A stretch of DNA of 64,000 bases from Moritella sp. (GTDB lineage: Bacteria; Pseudomonadota; Gammaproteobacteria; Enterobacterales; Moritellaceae): assembly GCF_013215705.1 (NCBI RefSeq), contig NZ_JABSQR010000008.1, positions 62,001 to 126,000 of the forward strand, read 5' to 3'. Numbering within the stretch: the stretch's first letter is position 1; each line of letters begins with the position of its first letter. Under the pieces are notes generated by a model. It made no database searches and had not been told where the DNA came from. It saw nothing but the letters and a program-made list of their open reading frames with translations. Shown here piece by piece: positions 26,948 through 37,564 of the stretch. Position numbers and translations under genes: made by a program.

Positions 26948-28801
26948 ATGGATTGGCTTTTGTTTGGATCTATCGTATCGATCAATTTATTTATCTATCA
27001 TCATTGGGTTTACCCTAAGTTTTTGCAGTACTATGCAACATCACGGCCTGCTGATGGCAGGGTTGATACATTTCAATCTCGGAATTACCTATCCAATGAT
27101 GTAGATCGAGCTCTCCCTATGATCACTATTGTGATGCCTGTTTTTAACGAAGCTAAACATTTAGGCGCAAAACTCAGCAACTTATTAATGCTGGATTACC
27201 CTGCAGATAAGCTCAATGTGGTGCTCGGTTTTGATGGTTGTACTGATGATTCAGTTGCTATTGCGAAGGAGTATTTAAAACAATATCAATTGCATAATGT
27301 AAATCTTGAATTAGACATTGCTGAAGTTAATCACGGTAAGGTGCATGTTATAAATAAGCTATTGATGCGCTATAAGATGACATCAGATATTTTAGTATTA
27401 AGTGATGTGAGTGCATTAATTTCGATTGATGCCATGCAAATATTTGCATATCGCATGGCCGAGGAGGGGGTGGGTGTTGTCACCGGCGATTACCAACTTT
27501 ATGATCATGGATCTAAAGGTGAGGCACATTATTGGAACTATCAACGTAATATTCGTCGAGCAGAGAGTATTACCGGTTCTATTATTGGCCCTTCGGGTGC
27601 GTTATATGCGATTAAAGCATCATTGTTCGAAGAGATCCCGGTTGATACCATTAATGATGATTTTGTTTTTCCAATGTTGTTAGTGAGCCGTGGTTATCGA
27701 GCTGTATGGGATGAGCGTATTTCGATTATTGAGATGGAAGCAACAAATGAAGCCGATGATTTTTCTCGTCGAACACGTATTGGTGCTGGCAATGTTCAAC
27801 AAGTATTAAGATTACGCGGTTTGTTTTCATCTCAACACGGTTTGACTGGTTTTAATTTTTTCAGTGGTAAGTTTTTACGCACGTTAATGCCCTTTAACTT
27901 ATTAGCTTTATTTATATTTACTGCTTTTTTAACAAACAGTAATTCAACGGTTATTGCCAATACAGCTTGGTTTTTGTGGCTAGGGCAATGCTGCCTGTAT
28001 GGTGGCTCTGCGCTGGGATTATTGTTTGAGGCAGCACCAGTGAAGCAACCTTGGGCATCTTTGTATTATATAGCTGTTGGGTACATGGCTAGTTTTTATG
28101 GTGGTATCCGCTACATTTTTGGTTTAGATCGTGGTACTTGGATCAAGATTAATACCGAACAAGCAACATCTGATTTTCAGAAGAAAAGTGTGGTTATACC
28201 TAAGCGTTTTTCAGATATTGTTATATCAATCGTTGCGCTCGCTATTTTAATTCCTATTGTGCCATTTATTGCGTTGGCGATTAAATTCAACTCTGAAGGA
28301 CCGATTTTTTATCGTCAACTTAGGGTCGGAGAAATTCGCAATGACTATGTTGAAATATTTATGCTTATAAAATTTAGGAGCATGGGTGTGGAGTGTGAGT
28401 CAAAATCGGGTCCTGTGTGGGCGCAGAAACAAGACTCAAGAGTGACATCGGTAGGACGATTTTTACGTAAAACGCGCATTGACGAATTACCGCAATTGAT
28501 TAATGTGTTATTAGGAGATATGGCGATCGTAGGGCCAAGACCCGAACGACCAGTATTTTGTGGTAAATTAGAAGAGAAAATTCCTTATTACTTAGAGCGT
28601 ACAAATGGTGTTAGGCCTGGTATCACAGGCTTAGCTCAAATATCACAAGGTGCAGATACATGCTTAGAAGATGTGCAAAATAAACTCTATTGGGATCATA
28701 CATATGCTCTAAGCCTAACGAGTTTTACGCGTTGGATAAAAGCAGATGTGATGATCATATTAAGAACCTTTTTAACGATGGTGAAGTTTGAAGGTCATTA
28801 A
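26948..28801 (+). CDS. Fusion of a GT2 glycosyltransferase and a monotopic phosphoglycosyl transferase
   Basis: A 617-residue two-enzyme protein. Residues about 58-300 are a GT2 (GT-A) transferase: TIVMPVFNEAKHLG, GFDGCTD (94-100), the LSDVSA acidic site near 151 and the catalytic NDDF (236-239). Hydrophobic segments follow (about 315-390). Residues about 418-617 are a bacterial sugar transferase (PglC/WbaP type) with re-entrant helix FSDIVISIVALAILIP, KFRSM (475-479), catalytic DE of IDELPQ (512-513) and GPRPERP (529-535). The C-terminal part would load sugar phosphate on undecaprenyl phosphate, and the N-terminal part would add a sugar, perhaps the next. It is the last gene of the operon. 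Confidence 0.88.
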   Translation: MDWLLFGSIVSINLFIYHHWVYPKFLQYYATSRPADGRVDTFQSRNYLSNDVDRALPMITIVMPVFNEAKHLGAKLSNLLMLDYPADKLNVVLGFDGCTDDSVAIAKEYLKQYQLHNVNLELDIAEVNHGKVHVINKLLMRYKMTSDILVLSDVSALISIDAMQIFAYRMAEEGVGVVTGDYQLYDHGSKGEAHYWNYQRNIRRAESITGSIIGPSGALYAIKASLFEEIPVDTINDDFVFPMLLVSRGYRAVWDERISIIEMEATNEADDFSRRTRIGAGNVQQVLRLRGLFSSQHGLTGFNFFSGKFLRTLMPFNLLALFIFTAFLTNSNSTVIANTAWFLWLGQCCLYGGSALGLLFEAAPVKQPWASLYYIAVGYMASFYGGIRYIFGLDRGTWIKINTEQATSDFQKKSVVIPKRFSDIVISIVALAILIPIVPFIALAIKFNSEGPIFYRQLRVGEIRNDYVEIFMLIKFRSMGVECESKSGPVWAQKQDSRVTSVGRFLRKTRIDELPQLINVLLGDMAIVGPRPERPVFCGKLEEKIPYYLERTNGVRPGITGLAQISQGADTCLEDVQNKLYWDHTYALSLTSFTRWIKADVMIILRTFLTMVKFEGH

Positions 28802-28811
28802 TAAGGCGTTA

Positions 28812-29975
28812 TTACTTCGCTGTTTTCAATGTGGTATCTTTGGTCATTGGCTGCTCATATTTACGTATTTGAATGAGCATGCCAAACATAGGGTGGTCCA
28901 GGTAATGTATTTCACCACTTCGAATCACCCTCAGTTGCTGCATCGGATAACTATTCAAGAAAGGCACTGTTTTATCTTGAGGTTCGATAATGTTAGTTTC
29001 TTCAACCGTAACTTCCGCATTACTTAATACCACTCCGTTATGCTCAGCAGCTTTTGGCTCTAAATGAATACCTAATAATGCTAATAGGTCAATATTTTCA
29101 ACATTAGTAGCTTGGTTTGATTCTTGTGATTCAGCTGCAATGCTTTCCTTCGCTGTTATGGTTTTAGTTCCTTCTTTACGCACAAATAGATTTGTTTTTG
29201 CATAAAGGTAATGCTCTAGATAAATGGTCAACTCACCGTCAATTTTCCAAACTGGTGCGGTTGGCTCTGCAAGTTCAGCAGATACATCTAATGCGCTGAT
29301 TGGTGTAACAACAGGTTCTATTTGTTGGGTGATTACATCGCCATTTGGTTGATACTGTTGTTGATAATTGTGACCTGCAAACAAGCGAATAGGGACTGCT
29401 TCGTTGCGGTCTTTTGGCTGCATACGCCATGCTGAATGCAAAACAACATTATAATTAGCGTGATTGTTTAATGCTTTAAATTGCGCTGTAAGTTGTAATT
29501 CACTTGCAGGCACTATTTCGAGAGCTGGATCCTTAACGCTATCTTTTAAATTAGCACCATCGATAACCACATTTGTCGCTTTGATGATGTCCGCGTTTGT
29601 ATCAACTGCTTGCACCACAGACTCGTCTCGATCAGCACCGAAAACAGGTAAAGTTTGGCTATCATCAATAATGGTTGGTTGTAGACCACTTGCCACGGTA
29701 TTGCTTTCGTTGCCTAACGCTAGCGTATTGATGCCGTGTCTACTATTTGGAGTGATTAAATTATCGTCATTGATAAATAATGCCATCGGGTTCTTATTCG
29801 ATTTCGAATAAGTTGGATATAAAGACTGGTCCCAATGTTCTGTTACTTTGGCTGGGTTGATATTTCGCTCGAATAAAATGACTTCGACTTCAAACCAACG
29901 TTCTTGATCTGCCGCACTCACTGCAAATGAACTGCCAACAGATAGACCTACTAATAAACTGATTAACGACTTTTT
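28812..29975 (-). CDS. csiV: CsiV-type periplasmic peptidoglycan-binding protein
   Basis: A 388-residue protein with a signal peptide (MKKSLISLLVGLSVGSSFAVSA) followed by RWFEVEVILFERN, the hallmark N-terminal motif of the CsiV family (a cell-shape integrity factor first described in Vibrio). The C-terminus carries the other conserved block, IYLEHYLYAKTNLFVR, and HYLDHPMFGMLIQIRKYE. The gene sits directly downstream of mfd, as in Vibrio. The start is TTG at 29978 (so the true 5' base is 29978), with GGAG seven nucleotides upstream and TTGA overlapping the mfd stop. Function is inferred from the family: binding or protecting the cell wall during growth. Confidence 0.85.
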   Translation of the reverse strand, partial: KKSLISLLVGLSVGSSFAVSAADQERWFEVEVILFERNINPAKVTEHWDQSLYPTYSKSNKNPMALFINDDNLITPNSRHGINTLALGNESNTVASGLQPTIIDDSQTLPVFGADRDESVVQAVDTNADIIKATNVVIDGANLKDSVKDPALEIVPASELQLTAQFKALNNHANYNVVLHSAWRMQPKDRNEAVPIRLFAGHNYQQQYQPNGDVITQQIEPVVTPISALDVSAELAEPTAPVWKIDGELTIYLEHYLYAKTNLFVRKEGTKTITAKESIAAESQESNQATNVENIDLLALLGIHLEPKAAEHNGVVLSNAEVTVEETNIIEPQDKTVPFLNSYPMQQLRVIRSGEIHYLDHPMFGMLIQIRKYEQPMTKDTTLKTAK

Positions 29976-32900
29976 CAACGTTTAACTCCTGCAATCTTAT
30001 TTTTTGCAAATTCAACTAGCATTGCTTCAGCTAGCTTAACTCGATCTTTTGCATCCGGTGATTTGATTGCAAACTTTAATTTTGATGGACCATCCATACT
30101 ATAAACACGCGGCTGTTGCTGGATAAGACGGATAAGATAACCTACATCAACCTGATTATCATCACCAAAGCTAATATAGCCACCAGCGGGACCTATTTCA
30201 AGTCGTTTAATACCTAAAGGCTCTGCTAGTAATTTTAACTCGGTTTGACGGATCAAGTTTTTAGCATTGTCGGGCAATAATCCAAAACGATCAATGAGTT
30301 CTACTTGCAACTCACGTAACTGCTCTTCACTTTGACAACTTGCGATACGTTTATACAGTGATAAACGCATATTAACGTCGTGAATGTAATCATCCGGCAA
30401 TAACGCGGGCACACGCAGTTCAATTTCGGTTTGATTTTTGAGGGCTTCTTCAAGCGAAACTGATTTTCCTTGTTTGATGCTTTTCACTGCCTGGTCGAGC
30501 ATGTCCATATACAGCGCGAAACCAACAGAGGTTATTTGTCCACTTTGTTCATCACCTAATAGTTCACCAGCCCCACGGATCTCAAGATCGTGCGTTGCCA
30601 AGGTGAAACCTGCCCCTAGGACTTCTAGTGAGGCAATTGCTTCAAGACGTTTTTTAGCGTCGCTGGAGATACGCTTCGGATGTGGTGTTAGCAGGTATGC
30701 GTAGGCTTGGTGATGAGAACGCCCAACACGACCACGTAATTGATGAAGTTGTGCCAAACCGAGATTATCTGCGCGATCCATAATGATGGTATTCGCGCTG
30801 GGAATATCGATACCGGTTTCAATAATGGTAGTACAGACTAATACATTAAAACGCTGGTGATAGAAATCAGCCATAACCGATTCTAATTCACGCTCTGCCA
30901 TTTGTCCGTGGGCGGCAACAATACGCGCCTCAGGTATCAGTTCTGCGAGTGCTTCTACGGTTTTGTCTATTGAATCGACATTGTTATGCAAGAAATAAAC
31001 TTGGCCACCACGCATGATTTCACGCATGATCGCTTCTTTTACGATATTTTCGTCGTATTGGCGAACAAATGTTTTCACCGCTAAACGCTTCGCAGGTGGT
31101 GTGGCGATGATAGATAAATCACGCATGCCATTCATTGCCATGTTCAATGTTCTTGGAATCGGTGTTGCTGTTAAGGTTAAAATATCAATGTCCGCACGCA
31201 ACGCTTTTACTTTTTCTTTTTGGCGCACCCCAAAGCGATGTTCTTCATCGATGACCAATAAACCGAGATCAGAATATTCAATCTTGTTACTGAGCAATTT
31301 ATGTGTGCCGATGAGTAAATCAACTTTACCGTTTTTGACGTCAGCTAAAATCAACTTTTGCTCTTTCGCTGTTTTAAAGCGAGAGATCACTTCCACACGT
31401 ACCGGCCAGTTCGCAAAACGATCTTTGAAGTTTTCGAAATGCTGCTGAGCAAGTAAGGTGGTCGGTACCAGTACGGCGACTTGCTTATCGTTCATCATTG
31501 CCATGAACGCGGCGCGCATTGCTACTTCTGTTTTGCCAAAGCCTACATCACCACACACCAGACGATCCATGGTTTTGTTTTGACGCATATCGTCCATGAC
31601 GGCTTGAATTGCAGTTTTCTGATCGTCAGTTTCTTCAAACGGGAAACCATCGGCAAAGGCTGCGTACGATTCTTTATCGCATTTATATTGAAAACCGCTT
31701 TTAGCTGCCCGCTGTGCGTAGATATCTAATAATTCTGCCGCAACGTCTCGAACACGCTCCATTGCTTTGTTTTTCGATTTTACCCAGCTATCACTGCCTA
31801 GTTTATGCAGTGGTGCCGATGCTTCGCCTGCACCGCTATAACGACTGATCAGGTGTAGTGCTGAAACGGGAACATAAAGCTTTGCTGCATTAGCGTATTC
31901 CAGCGTTAAAAACTCAGTTTCCATGCCTGCATTAGTAATGATCTGTAGACCAAGATAACGGCCAACACCGTGTTCGATATGTACAACAGGTTGACCGATA
32001 CTTAATTCGGTTAGGTTTCTGACTAGCGCATCGTTATTTGCTTGTATTTTTTTATCGGTGCGACGACGCTGGATGATCTTGTGACCAAGTAATTCGTTCT
32101 CACAAATAATGGCCACATTTAGTTCGTCAATAATAAAGCTGTTTTCACACTGACTAACCCAAATACCGATCACAGGTTTAGCTTTCAAAAACTTAGCGAT
32201 ACTGGTAATTGCTTTAGGCTTTAATTTAGTTTTTGCAAGTAGCTCTAACAGTGTTTCACGGCGACCTTCAGATTCAACACTAAAGATGATTTTACCGTCA
32301 AACCCTTCGATAAATTCTAGCAAGGGTGTTAGCGGCGCTTTTTTCTGATGGTTAATGGCTATTTCAGGTAACTTGCTAAAGCCTAGGTTGGTATTACCTG
32401 CTTTTTCATTTAGCAATTCGCTGCTTAAGCTGACTTTACTGTACTGGCCAAGTGCTTGGAATAGATCTGAAACAGGCAAATAAAGTGAGCTTGGTGTCAG
32501 TAATGGACGTTGAATATCATGGCGGCGATCTTCGTAGCGTTGTTCAACGTCTTGGAAGAACACTTCTGATGCTTGATGCAATTCACCTATTTGCGCAATG
32601 GTCAGTTGTTTAGGTAAATAATCAAATAACGTGGCAGTTTCAGTTAAGAATAATGGGTGATAGTACTCAATACCTGTAGGTAAGAAGCCTTTACTTACTT
32701 GCTGATAAATTGATTCAGCTTCACGCGATGGTGTGAACAATTCTCTGAACTGCTGACGGAATAATTCTATCGCTTTAGCATCCGTAGGAAATTCGTGAGC
32801 GGGTAATAAGTTAATCGCGTCAAGGATATCTTCCGAGCGTTGTGTCTCGGTATTAAAACCACGAATTTCTTCTACTTCATCATCAAAAAAGTCGATTCGA

Positions 32901-33451
32901 AACGGTGATGAACTGCCCATCGGATACAGATCAAGAATAGAACCGCGAGCAGAAAATTCACCGTGTTCTAGTACTTGGTCAACGGCATTATAACCACTGG
33001 TTTCTAACCGCTGGCGCATCGCGTGCATGTCAATCTTGTCGCCTGTTTTTACGATCAAGCTATGCTGGGCTAAGAAACTGACTGGCGCGATACGTTGCAT
33101 CAAGGTATTTACCGATACAATAATCAACCCGTTGGTGGTTTGTTGGAAGCGGTGCAGAGCATGAATTCGTTGCGAGATAATATCTTGATGTGGAGAGAAG
33201 TTATCATACGGCAGCGTTTCCCAATCAGGGAATGTAATTAGCGGTTTGTCGTCGGCTAAAAAGTGCCGTACTTCTTGCTCAAGCTTTAATGCACTTGGGG
33301 TATCGGCAACAACCGCAAGGATAGGGGATTTGGTTTGTGAACATAGCTCTGCAAGTGTGAATGCGAGGCTACTGCCAACAAGGTTACCATAGGCGATCTT
33401 GTCGCCTTGTTTTTTTGGTAACGGTAAAGAAAGAATAGCTGTTGATTTCAT
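29975..33451 (-). CDS. mfd: Transcription-repair coupling factor
   Basis: A 1158-residue Mfd of full length. It removes RNA polymerase stalled at lesions and recruits UvrA. The N-terminal UvrB-like region is about 1-340, the polymerase-interaction domain about 480-550 (PVVHIEHGVGRYLGL at its start), and the superfamily 2 translocase follows, with Walker A GDVGFGKTEVAMRAAF (about 632-647) and Walker B box DEEH. TRG-type motifs (DRADNLGLAQLHQLRGRVGR) and a C-terminal regulatory domain complete it. It is flanked by the PilZ protein gene (23 bp upstream) and csiV (4-bp overlap), one minus-strand operon. Confidence 0.96.
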   Translation of the reverse strand: MKSTAILSLPLPKKQGDKIAYGNLVGSSLAFTLAELCSQTKSPILAVVADTPSALKLEQEVRHFLADDKPLITFPDWETLPYDNFSPHQDIISQRIHALHRFQQTTNGLIIVSVNTLMQRIAPVSFLAQHSLIVKTGDKIDMHAMRQRLETSGYNAVDQVLEHGEFSARGSILDLYPMGSSSPFRIDFFDDEVEEIRGFNTETQRSEDILDAINLLPAHEFPTDAKAIELFRQQFRELFTPSREAESIYQQVSKGFLPTGIEYYHPLFLTETATLFDYLPKQLTIAQIGELHQASEVFFQDVEQRYEDRRHDIQRPLLTPSSLYLPVSDLFQALGQYSKVSLSSELLNEKAGNTNLGFSKLPEIAINHQKKAPLTPLLEFIEGFDGKIIFSVESEGRRETLLELLAKTKLKPKAITSIAKFLKAKPVIGIWVSQCENSFIIDELNVAIICENELLGHKIIQRRRTDKKIQANNDALVRNLTELSIGQPVVHIEHGVGRYLGLQIITNAGMETEFLTLEYANAAKLYVPVSALHLISRYSGAGEASAPLHKLGSDSWVKSKNKAMERVRDVAAELLDIYAQRAAKSGFQYKCDKESYAAFADGFPFEETDDQKTAIQAVMDDMRQNKTMDRLVCGDVGFGKTEVAMRAAFMAMMNDKQVAVLVPTTLLAQQHFENFKDRFANWPVRVEVISRFKTAKEQKLILADVKNGKVDLLIGTHKLLSNKIEYSDLGLLVIDEEHRFGVRQKEKVKALRADIDILTLTATPIPRTLNMAMNGMRDLSIIATPPAKRLAVKTFVRQYDENIVKEAIMREIMRGGQVYFLHNNVDSIDKTVEALAELIPEARIVAAHGQMAERELESVMADFYHQRFNVLVCTTIIETGIDIPSANTIIMDRADNLGLAQLHQLRGRVGRSHHQAYAYLLTPHPKRISSDAKKRLEAIASLEVLGAGFTLATHDLEIRGAGELLGDEQSGQITSVGFALYMDMLDQAVKSIKQGKSVSLEEALKNQTEIELRVPALLPDDYIHDVNMRLSLYKRIASCQSEEQLRELQVELIDRFGLLPDNAKNLIRQTELKLLAEPLGIKRLEIGPAGGYISFGDDNQVDVGYLIRLIQQQPRVYSMDGPSKLKFAIKSPDAKDRVKLAEAMLVEFAKNKIAGVKR

Positions 33452-33474
33452 AGTGGTCAGTAATCTAATCGTAA

Positions 33475-34083
33475 TTATTGAGGGTTGTGTTGTTGATCAT
33501 CATTTTTCAGATCGTGTTGTTGGCGTAGCTCGGCACGTTGTTTAAGCTGTAACTGCTGAATGCGTAAGGTTGCGCGGATCAATATTTCGCGGTCGATATC
33601 ACGGATACGTGTATACGCAGCGGTGTACTCAATGAGGCTCTGATCTGTTTCTTGTACTTCACGTGCAGAGATGGTGCCATAGCAATAAATAGCTGAAGAG
33701 TCGTTCGGTAAAAATATCTTAATACGCACTGCTTGTTCTAAGGCTAAATCACCATGAGCTAAAAATTTGACCTCTCCGGCACCAAATTCTGAGGTGTCAA
33801 AGCGAGACTCTGGGTGATCTTGTTGTGCCAATACATAGCCCATGATCAAGTTTATTTTGTTGTTTTGCATCTGTAAGAAATCAGCAAGCGCGTCAGCTTG
33901 TTCACCGATATTGCGAATAGATCGCAGGGCAGAGCTGTCAATTTCAGCAACATCATTGGCCATTTTAAATGGGATTGGCATTTCGTTTTCGAGTGCCAAT
34001 CTAGATGTTGGGACCTGATCAATAGAAACTGGTTCAATATTGACAGATAAACTGTGCTTAATAGAAAAATATTGTTGAGTCAT
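33475..34083 (-). CDS. PilZ-domain protein, PlzB-like
   Basis: About 202 residues. The position between lolC and mfd matches Vibrio plzB. A PilZ-like motif D-T-S-E-F-G (D-x-S-x-x-G, about 96-101) is present, but the upstream RxxxR arginine pair needed to grip cyclic di-GMP is not evident, so binding may be weak or absent. The C-terminus is a charged helical tail (IRATLRIQQLQLKQRAELRQ). I prefer ATG 34083, eight nucleotides after AGGA; ATG 34092 is also in frame but sits directly on that sequence. It is co-transcribed with mfd. Confidence 0.75.
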   Translation of the reverse strand: MTQQYFSIKHSLSVNIEPVSIDQVPTSRLALENEMPIPFKMANDVAEIDSSALRSIRNIGEQADALADFLQMQNNKINLIMGYVLAQQDHPESRFDTSEFGAGEVKFLAHGDLALEQAVRIKIFLPNDSSAIYCYGTISAREVQETDQSLIEYTAAYTRIRDIDREILIRATLRIQQLQLKQRAELRQQHDLKNDDQQHNPQ

Positions 34084-34298
34084 TGCAGTCATCCTTTTCT
34101 AGATTGCTAACCTGTTATTGTGCCATATTAATTTATATTTATCTTGTTTAGTTTATGGTAGTCGCTTTTAAGACGCTGTTTTAAACCAGAATAACTAATC
34201 GGTCACAAGTTGAAGACAAAGCATGATTTTACTTGCTCATTAGTGGTCATGTCTCTAGAATGAATAGCAGTTTTTAGCAAGGACTTCTTACTCTATTT

Positions 34299-35525
34299 AT
34301 GTATTACCCTCTAAGTTTATTTATCGGCTTGCGCTACACTCGCTCGAAGCGCAACAATCGATTTGTTTCATTTATTACCTTATTCTCGACCGCTGGCATC
34401 ACTATCGGGGTATTAGCCTTGATCACGGTTTTATCGGTAATGAACGGTTTTGAGCAAGATTTGAAAACGCGTATTCTCGGTGCTGTGCCGCATGTCATCG
34501 TGACACCTAAATTAAGCTCGGATAATATTGATGAAAGTTTATCTGCTTTAGCTGACGATCCCTTAGTTGCCGCGGTTACACCGTTTTTACAAGCTGATGC
34601 AATGGTACAAAGTAAAAGCCAGATCCAAGGCGCACAGTTACAGGGAATAGACCCATCGTCCTATCCGCAATGGGACGTTATTCGTCAGAATATGCTGATC
34701 GGTGATATCTCATTACTGCAACCAGGTAAGTACAACATCATAATTGGCCGGAGCATGGCAAAGTCATTGAATGTTAAACTCGGCGATAAAATCAGACTTA
34801 TTTCGACTAAAGGCAGTATTTTCACCCCGATGGGTCGAGTGCCGAGCCAACGTAAATTTACGGTGGTGGGAATTTATTCGGTTGGTTCTGATGTCGAAGC
34901 CACCCAGGTATTAGTGAATATCTCTGATGCGGGTAAATTGGTGCGCTTATCACGGTCAAGTCCAATGCAACATCGTGTTTTTGTACATGATCCGTTTTCG
35001 GTTAATGAACTAGCGAGTCGAGATTTCTTCAGTAACTTTGATTCGTTGGACTGGCAAACAACCCGTGGTGAATTATTCCAAGCCGTGAAAATGGAAAAGA
35101 ACATGATAGGGTTATTGTTGTTCTTAATTATTACGGTGGCAGTATTTAACATCTTGTCATCGTTAGTCATGTTAGTGACGGAGAAAGAAACTGACGTTGC
35201 GATCATGAAAACCTTGGGCATGAATAGACCGACTATTGTGCAAATATTTGTTATCCAAGGCGCTTGGACCGGCGTATTGGGTGCAATTTCTGGCGGTATT
35301 ATGGGCATTACTTTAGCAGCCAATCTCAATGAGTTTATGTCATTAATTGGACTCAACCTGTTAGCGCAAGCATCGGGTGGAGCCCGCTTATTACCTGTTT
35401 TATTTGATTGGTCGCAGATCGCATCAATTATTTTCGGTGCGATTGCATTAAGTCTACTCGCAACACTTTACCCTGCATTTAGAGCGGCAAATGTAAAACC
35501 TGCCGAGGCATTACGATATGAATAA
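34299..35525 (+). CDS. lolC: Lipoprotein-releasing ABC transporter permease LolC
   Basis: A 408-residue FtsX-fold permease: TM1 about residues 22-48 ([20 protein letters not shown]), a large periplasmic domain, then three C-terminal helices. The N-terminus [20 protein letters not shown] is typical of LolC/LolE. With LolD and LolE it lifts mature lipoproteins from the inner membrane onto LolA. It overlaps lolD by 8 bp. The LolA-binding hook of LolC should lie in the periplasmic loop, but I cannot pin it. Confidence 0.92.
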   Translation: MYYPLSLFIGLRYTRSKRNNRFVSFITLFSTAGITIGVLALITVLSVMNGFEQDLKTRILGAVPHVIVTPKLSSDNIDESLSALADDPLVAAVTPFLQADAMVQSKSQIQGAQLQGIDPSSYPQWDVIRQNMLIGDISLLQPGKYNIIIGRSMAKSLNVKLGDKIRLISTKGSIFTPMGRVPSQRKFTVVGIYSVGSDVEATQVLVNISDAGKLVRLSRSSPMQHRVFVHDPFSVNELASRDFFSNFDSLDWQTTRGELFQAVKMEKNMIGLLLFLIITVAVFNILSSLVMLVTEKETDVAIMKTLGMNRPTIVQIFVIQGAWTGVLGAISGGIMGITLAANLNEFMSLIGLNLLAQASGGARLLPVLFDWSQIASIIFGAIALSLLATLYPAFRAANVKPAEALRYE

Positions 35526-36237
35526 TCCTTTATTAGTTTGCAAAAATCTCGAAAAAGTTTACCAAGAAGGTAATCTTGATACCCACGTATTAAAACAAGT
35601 GTCGTTAACTGTCGAAAAAGGCGAGTTAATTGCGATTGTTGGCCGTTCTGGTTCTGGTAAAAGTACCTTGTTGCATTTGATGGGCGCGTTAGATATGCCG
35701 ACTTCAGGTTCTGTATATCTTAATGGTGTCGATATTCATAGTATGTCAGAGAAACAACAAGCTGCAATGCGCAATCAGAATATGGGTTTTGTGTATCAAT
35801 TTCATCACTTACTCAATGAGTTCACCGCGTTAGAAAATGTGTGCATGCCGCTATTAATAGCGGGTATGAAAGTGACGTTTGCTAAGCAAAAAGCCTTGGC
35901 TATGTTAGCGCGAGTGGGGCTATCCCATCGTGTTGAACATAAACCAAGTGAACTTTCTGGTGGTGAACGTCAACGTGTAGCGATTGCTCGTGCGTTAATT
36001 AATGAGCCGAATATCGTCTTTGCAGATGAACCCACCGGTAACCTAGATCAAAGCAGTGCGGACACTATTTTCAATTTGATAAAAGAGTTAAATGAAACGT
36101 GTGATACCGCCTTTATTATTGTTACTCATGATGAACAGCTAGCGAACCGATTAGGCCGTACTTTGCATATGGTTGATGGTGTATTGACCAATGATTGCGA
36201 AACAGTACAGGTAAATGCTGTGATGGAGGAAGTATAA
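35518..36237 (+). CDS. lolD: Lipoprotein-releasing ATPase LolD
   Basis: A 239-residue ABC ATPase. Walker [16 protein letters not shown] is at about residues 43-57. The LolD-type Q-loop region reads [19 protein letters not shown], the signature is [16 protein letters not shown], and Walker B is [10 protein letters not shown] followed by an H-loop in ITHDEQL. The HHLL segment is the lipoprotein-release variant. It couples ATP use to the LolCE permeases. Its stop TAA shares one base with the lolE ATG (TAATG), indicating coupling. Confidence 0.95.
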   Translation: MNNPLLVCKNLEKVYQEGNLDTHVLKQVSLTVEKGELIAIVGRSGSGKSTLLHLMGALDMPTSGSVYLNGVDIHSMSEKQQAAMRNQNMGFVYQFHHLLNEFTALENVCMPLLIAGMKVTFAKQKALAMLARVGLSHRVEHKPSELSGGERQRVAIARALINEPNIVFADEPTGNLDQSSADTIFNLIKELNETCDTAFIIVTHDEQLANRLGRTLHMVDGVLTNDCETVQVNAVMEEV

Positions 36238-37484
36238 TGTTTCGTCCGTTAGCCGCTTATATCGGATTGAGATATACCTCGTCGAAGCGCCGTAATGGTT
36301 TTATTGCGTTTATCTCGGCGTCATCAACGATTGGCATTGCGTTAGGGGTGATGGTACTGATCATTGGTTTATCGGCAATGAATGGCTTTGAATATGAGCT
36401 TAAAAATCGGATCTTAGCGGTTGTGCCTAATGGTGAACTTGAAGGTGTGAGTCAACCGTTTGATGATTGGCCGCGCACACAGGATCAATTACTTGCGCAT
36501 CCAGAAGTTGTCGGCGCCGCACCTTTTATTAAGCTTAATGGTTTATTGCAAAAAGGAAATGAACTAAAAGCGGTACAACTTCGTGCTGTTGACAGTGAGG
36601 CTGAAAAGCAAGTATCTGAAGTGTATCGTTATGTTGCAGAGGGAAGTTGGGATAGCTTAAGTGACCCAGCTAATAATAGAACCGTTGTAATTGGACGCGG
36701 TATTGCAAAAGAGTTGAATTTAGAACTTGGTGATCCGGTCACGGTATTATTATCACAGCAATCAGGTCGATCATTTAAGGCGCCACGTCGGTTCAGATTT
36801 ACCGTCTCTGGCATCATTCATCTTAGTGGACAATTAGACAACAACCTTGCTTATATACCTTTAAGCGCAGCTCAAGATATTCAAGATAAAGCGTTTAAAG
36901 CAGATGGCATGAGTATTAAGGTAACAGACATTTTTTCTGCTAACCGCATTGTTCGCGAAGCGGGTAATCAGTTAGATCATTACTTGTATATTCGCAGCTG
37001 GATGACCAGTCAGGGCTTTTTATACCAAGATATACAGATGGTTAAAAGCTTGATGTACGTGATTTTGACATTAGTGATTGCCGTTGCCTGTTTTAACATT
37101 GTCACCACCTTGGTCATGGCTGTTAATGATAAGCGCGCTGACATTGCAATATTGAAAACCATGGGTGCATCAAATACGCTATTACGTTTAATTTTTATTG
37201 TACACGGTGGGATTAACGGTATTCTTGGTGTAGTTTCTGGTACGGTGCTAGGTATTTTGATTTCAGAGAATCTCACTGTGATTATCCAATTTATTGAAGG
37301 CTTGATCGGTCAGGAATTCTTATCCGGTGATATTTACTTTATTGACTTCTTACCGTCACAGCTAGCATTAAATGATGTGCTGGTGGTTGGTGGTGTTGCT
37401 ATGATGATGAGTGTGATAGCGACCATTTATCCTGCGAATAAAGCGTGTTCGGTACAGCCTGCGCATGAATTAGGCAATAAATAA
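36237..37484 (+). CDS. lolE: Lipoprotein-releasing ABC transporter permease LolE
   Basis: A 415-residue permease, similar in layout to LolC (N-terminal RPLAAYIGLRYTSSKRRNGF, FtsX-type C-terminal helices). The start ATG 36237 is preceded by GGAGG. An in-frame codon at 36195 lies inside lolD and would add 14 residues of unlikely sequence. Its periplasmic domain would bind lipoproteins. It is the last gene of the lolCDE operon and is followed by a bidirectional terminator. Confidence 0.93.
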   Translation: MFRPLAAYIGLRYTSSKRRNGFIAFISASSTIGIALGVMVLIIGLSAMNGFEYELKNRILAVVPNGELEGVSQPFDDWPRTQDQLLAHPEVVGAAPFIKLNGLLQKGNELKAVQLRAVDSEAEKQVSEVYRYVAEGSWDSLSDPANNRTVVIGRGIAKELNLELGDPVTVLLSQQSGRSFKAPRRFRFTVSGIIHLSGQLDNNLAYIPLSAAQDIQDKAFKADGMSIKVTDIFSANRIVREAGNQLDHYLYIRSWMTSQGFLYQDIQMVKSLMYVILTLVIAVACFNIVTTLVMAVNDKRADIAILKTMGASNTLLRLIFIVHGGINGILGVVSGTVLGILISENLTVIIQFIEGLIGQEFLSGDIYFIDFLPSQLALNDVLVVGGVAMMMSVIATIYPANKACSVQPAHELGNK

Positions 37485-37513
37485 CGCGATTCCTCGTCCA
37501 TTCCTACAGATAT

Positions 37514-37559
37514 AAAAAAGGCCACATCACTGATTAAGTGATGTGGCCTTCTCATTTTT
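37514..37559. terminator. Bidirectional terminator between lolE and the DUF2062 gene
   Basis: A near-perfect 14-bp stem (AAGGCCACATCACT / AGTGATGTGGCCTT) is flanked by six A on one side and CTCATTTTT on the other. It serves both convergent genes. Confidence 0.9.
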
Positions 37560-37564
37560 AACTA

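Noticed and set aside
31014-31448. 144-codon plus-strand frame inside mfd
   Set aside because: Antisense shadow of the Mfd helicase domain; composition is unlike a real protein.
34874-35356. 160-codon minus-strand frame within lolC
   Set aside because: Shadow of the conserved lolC gene, with no ribosome binding site.
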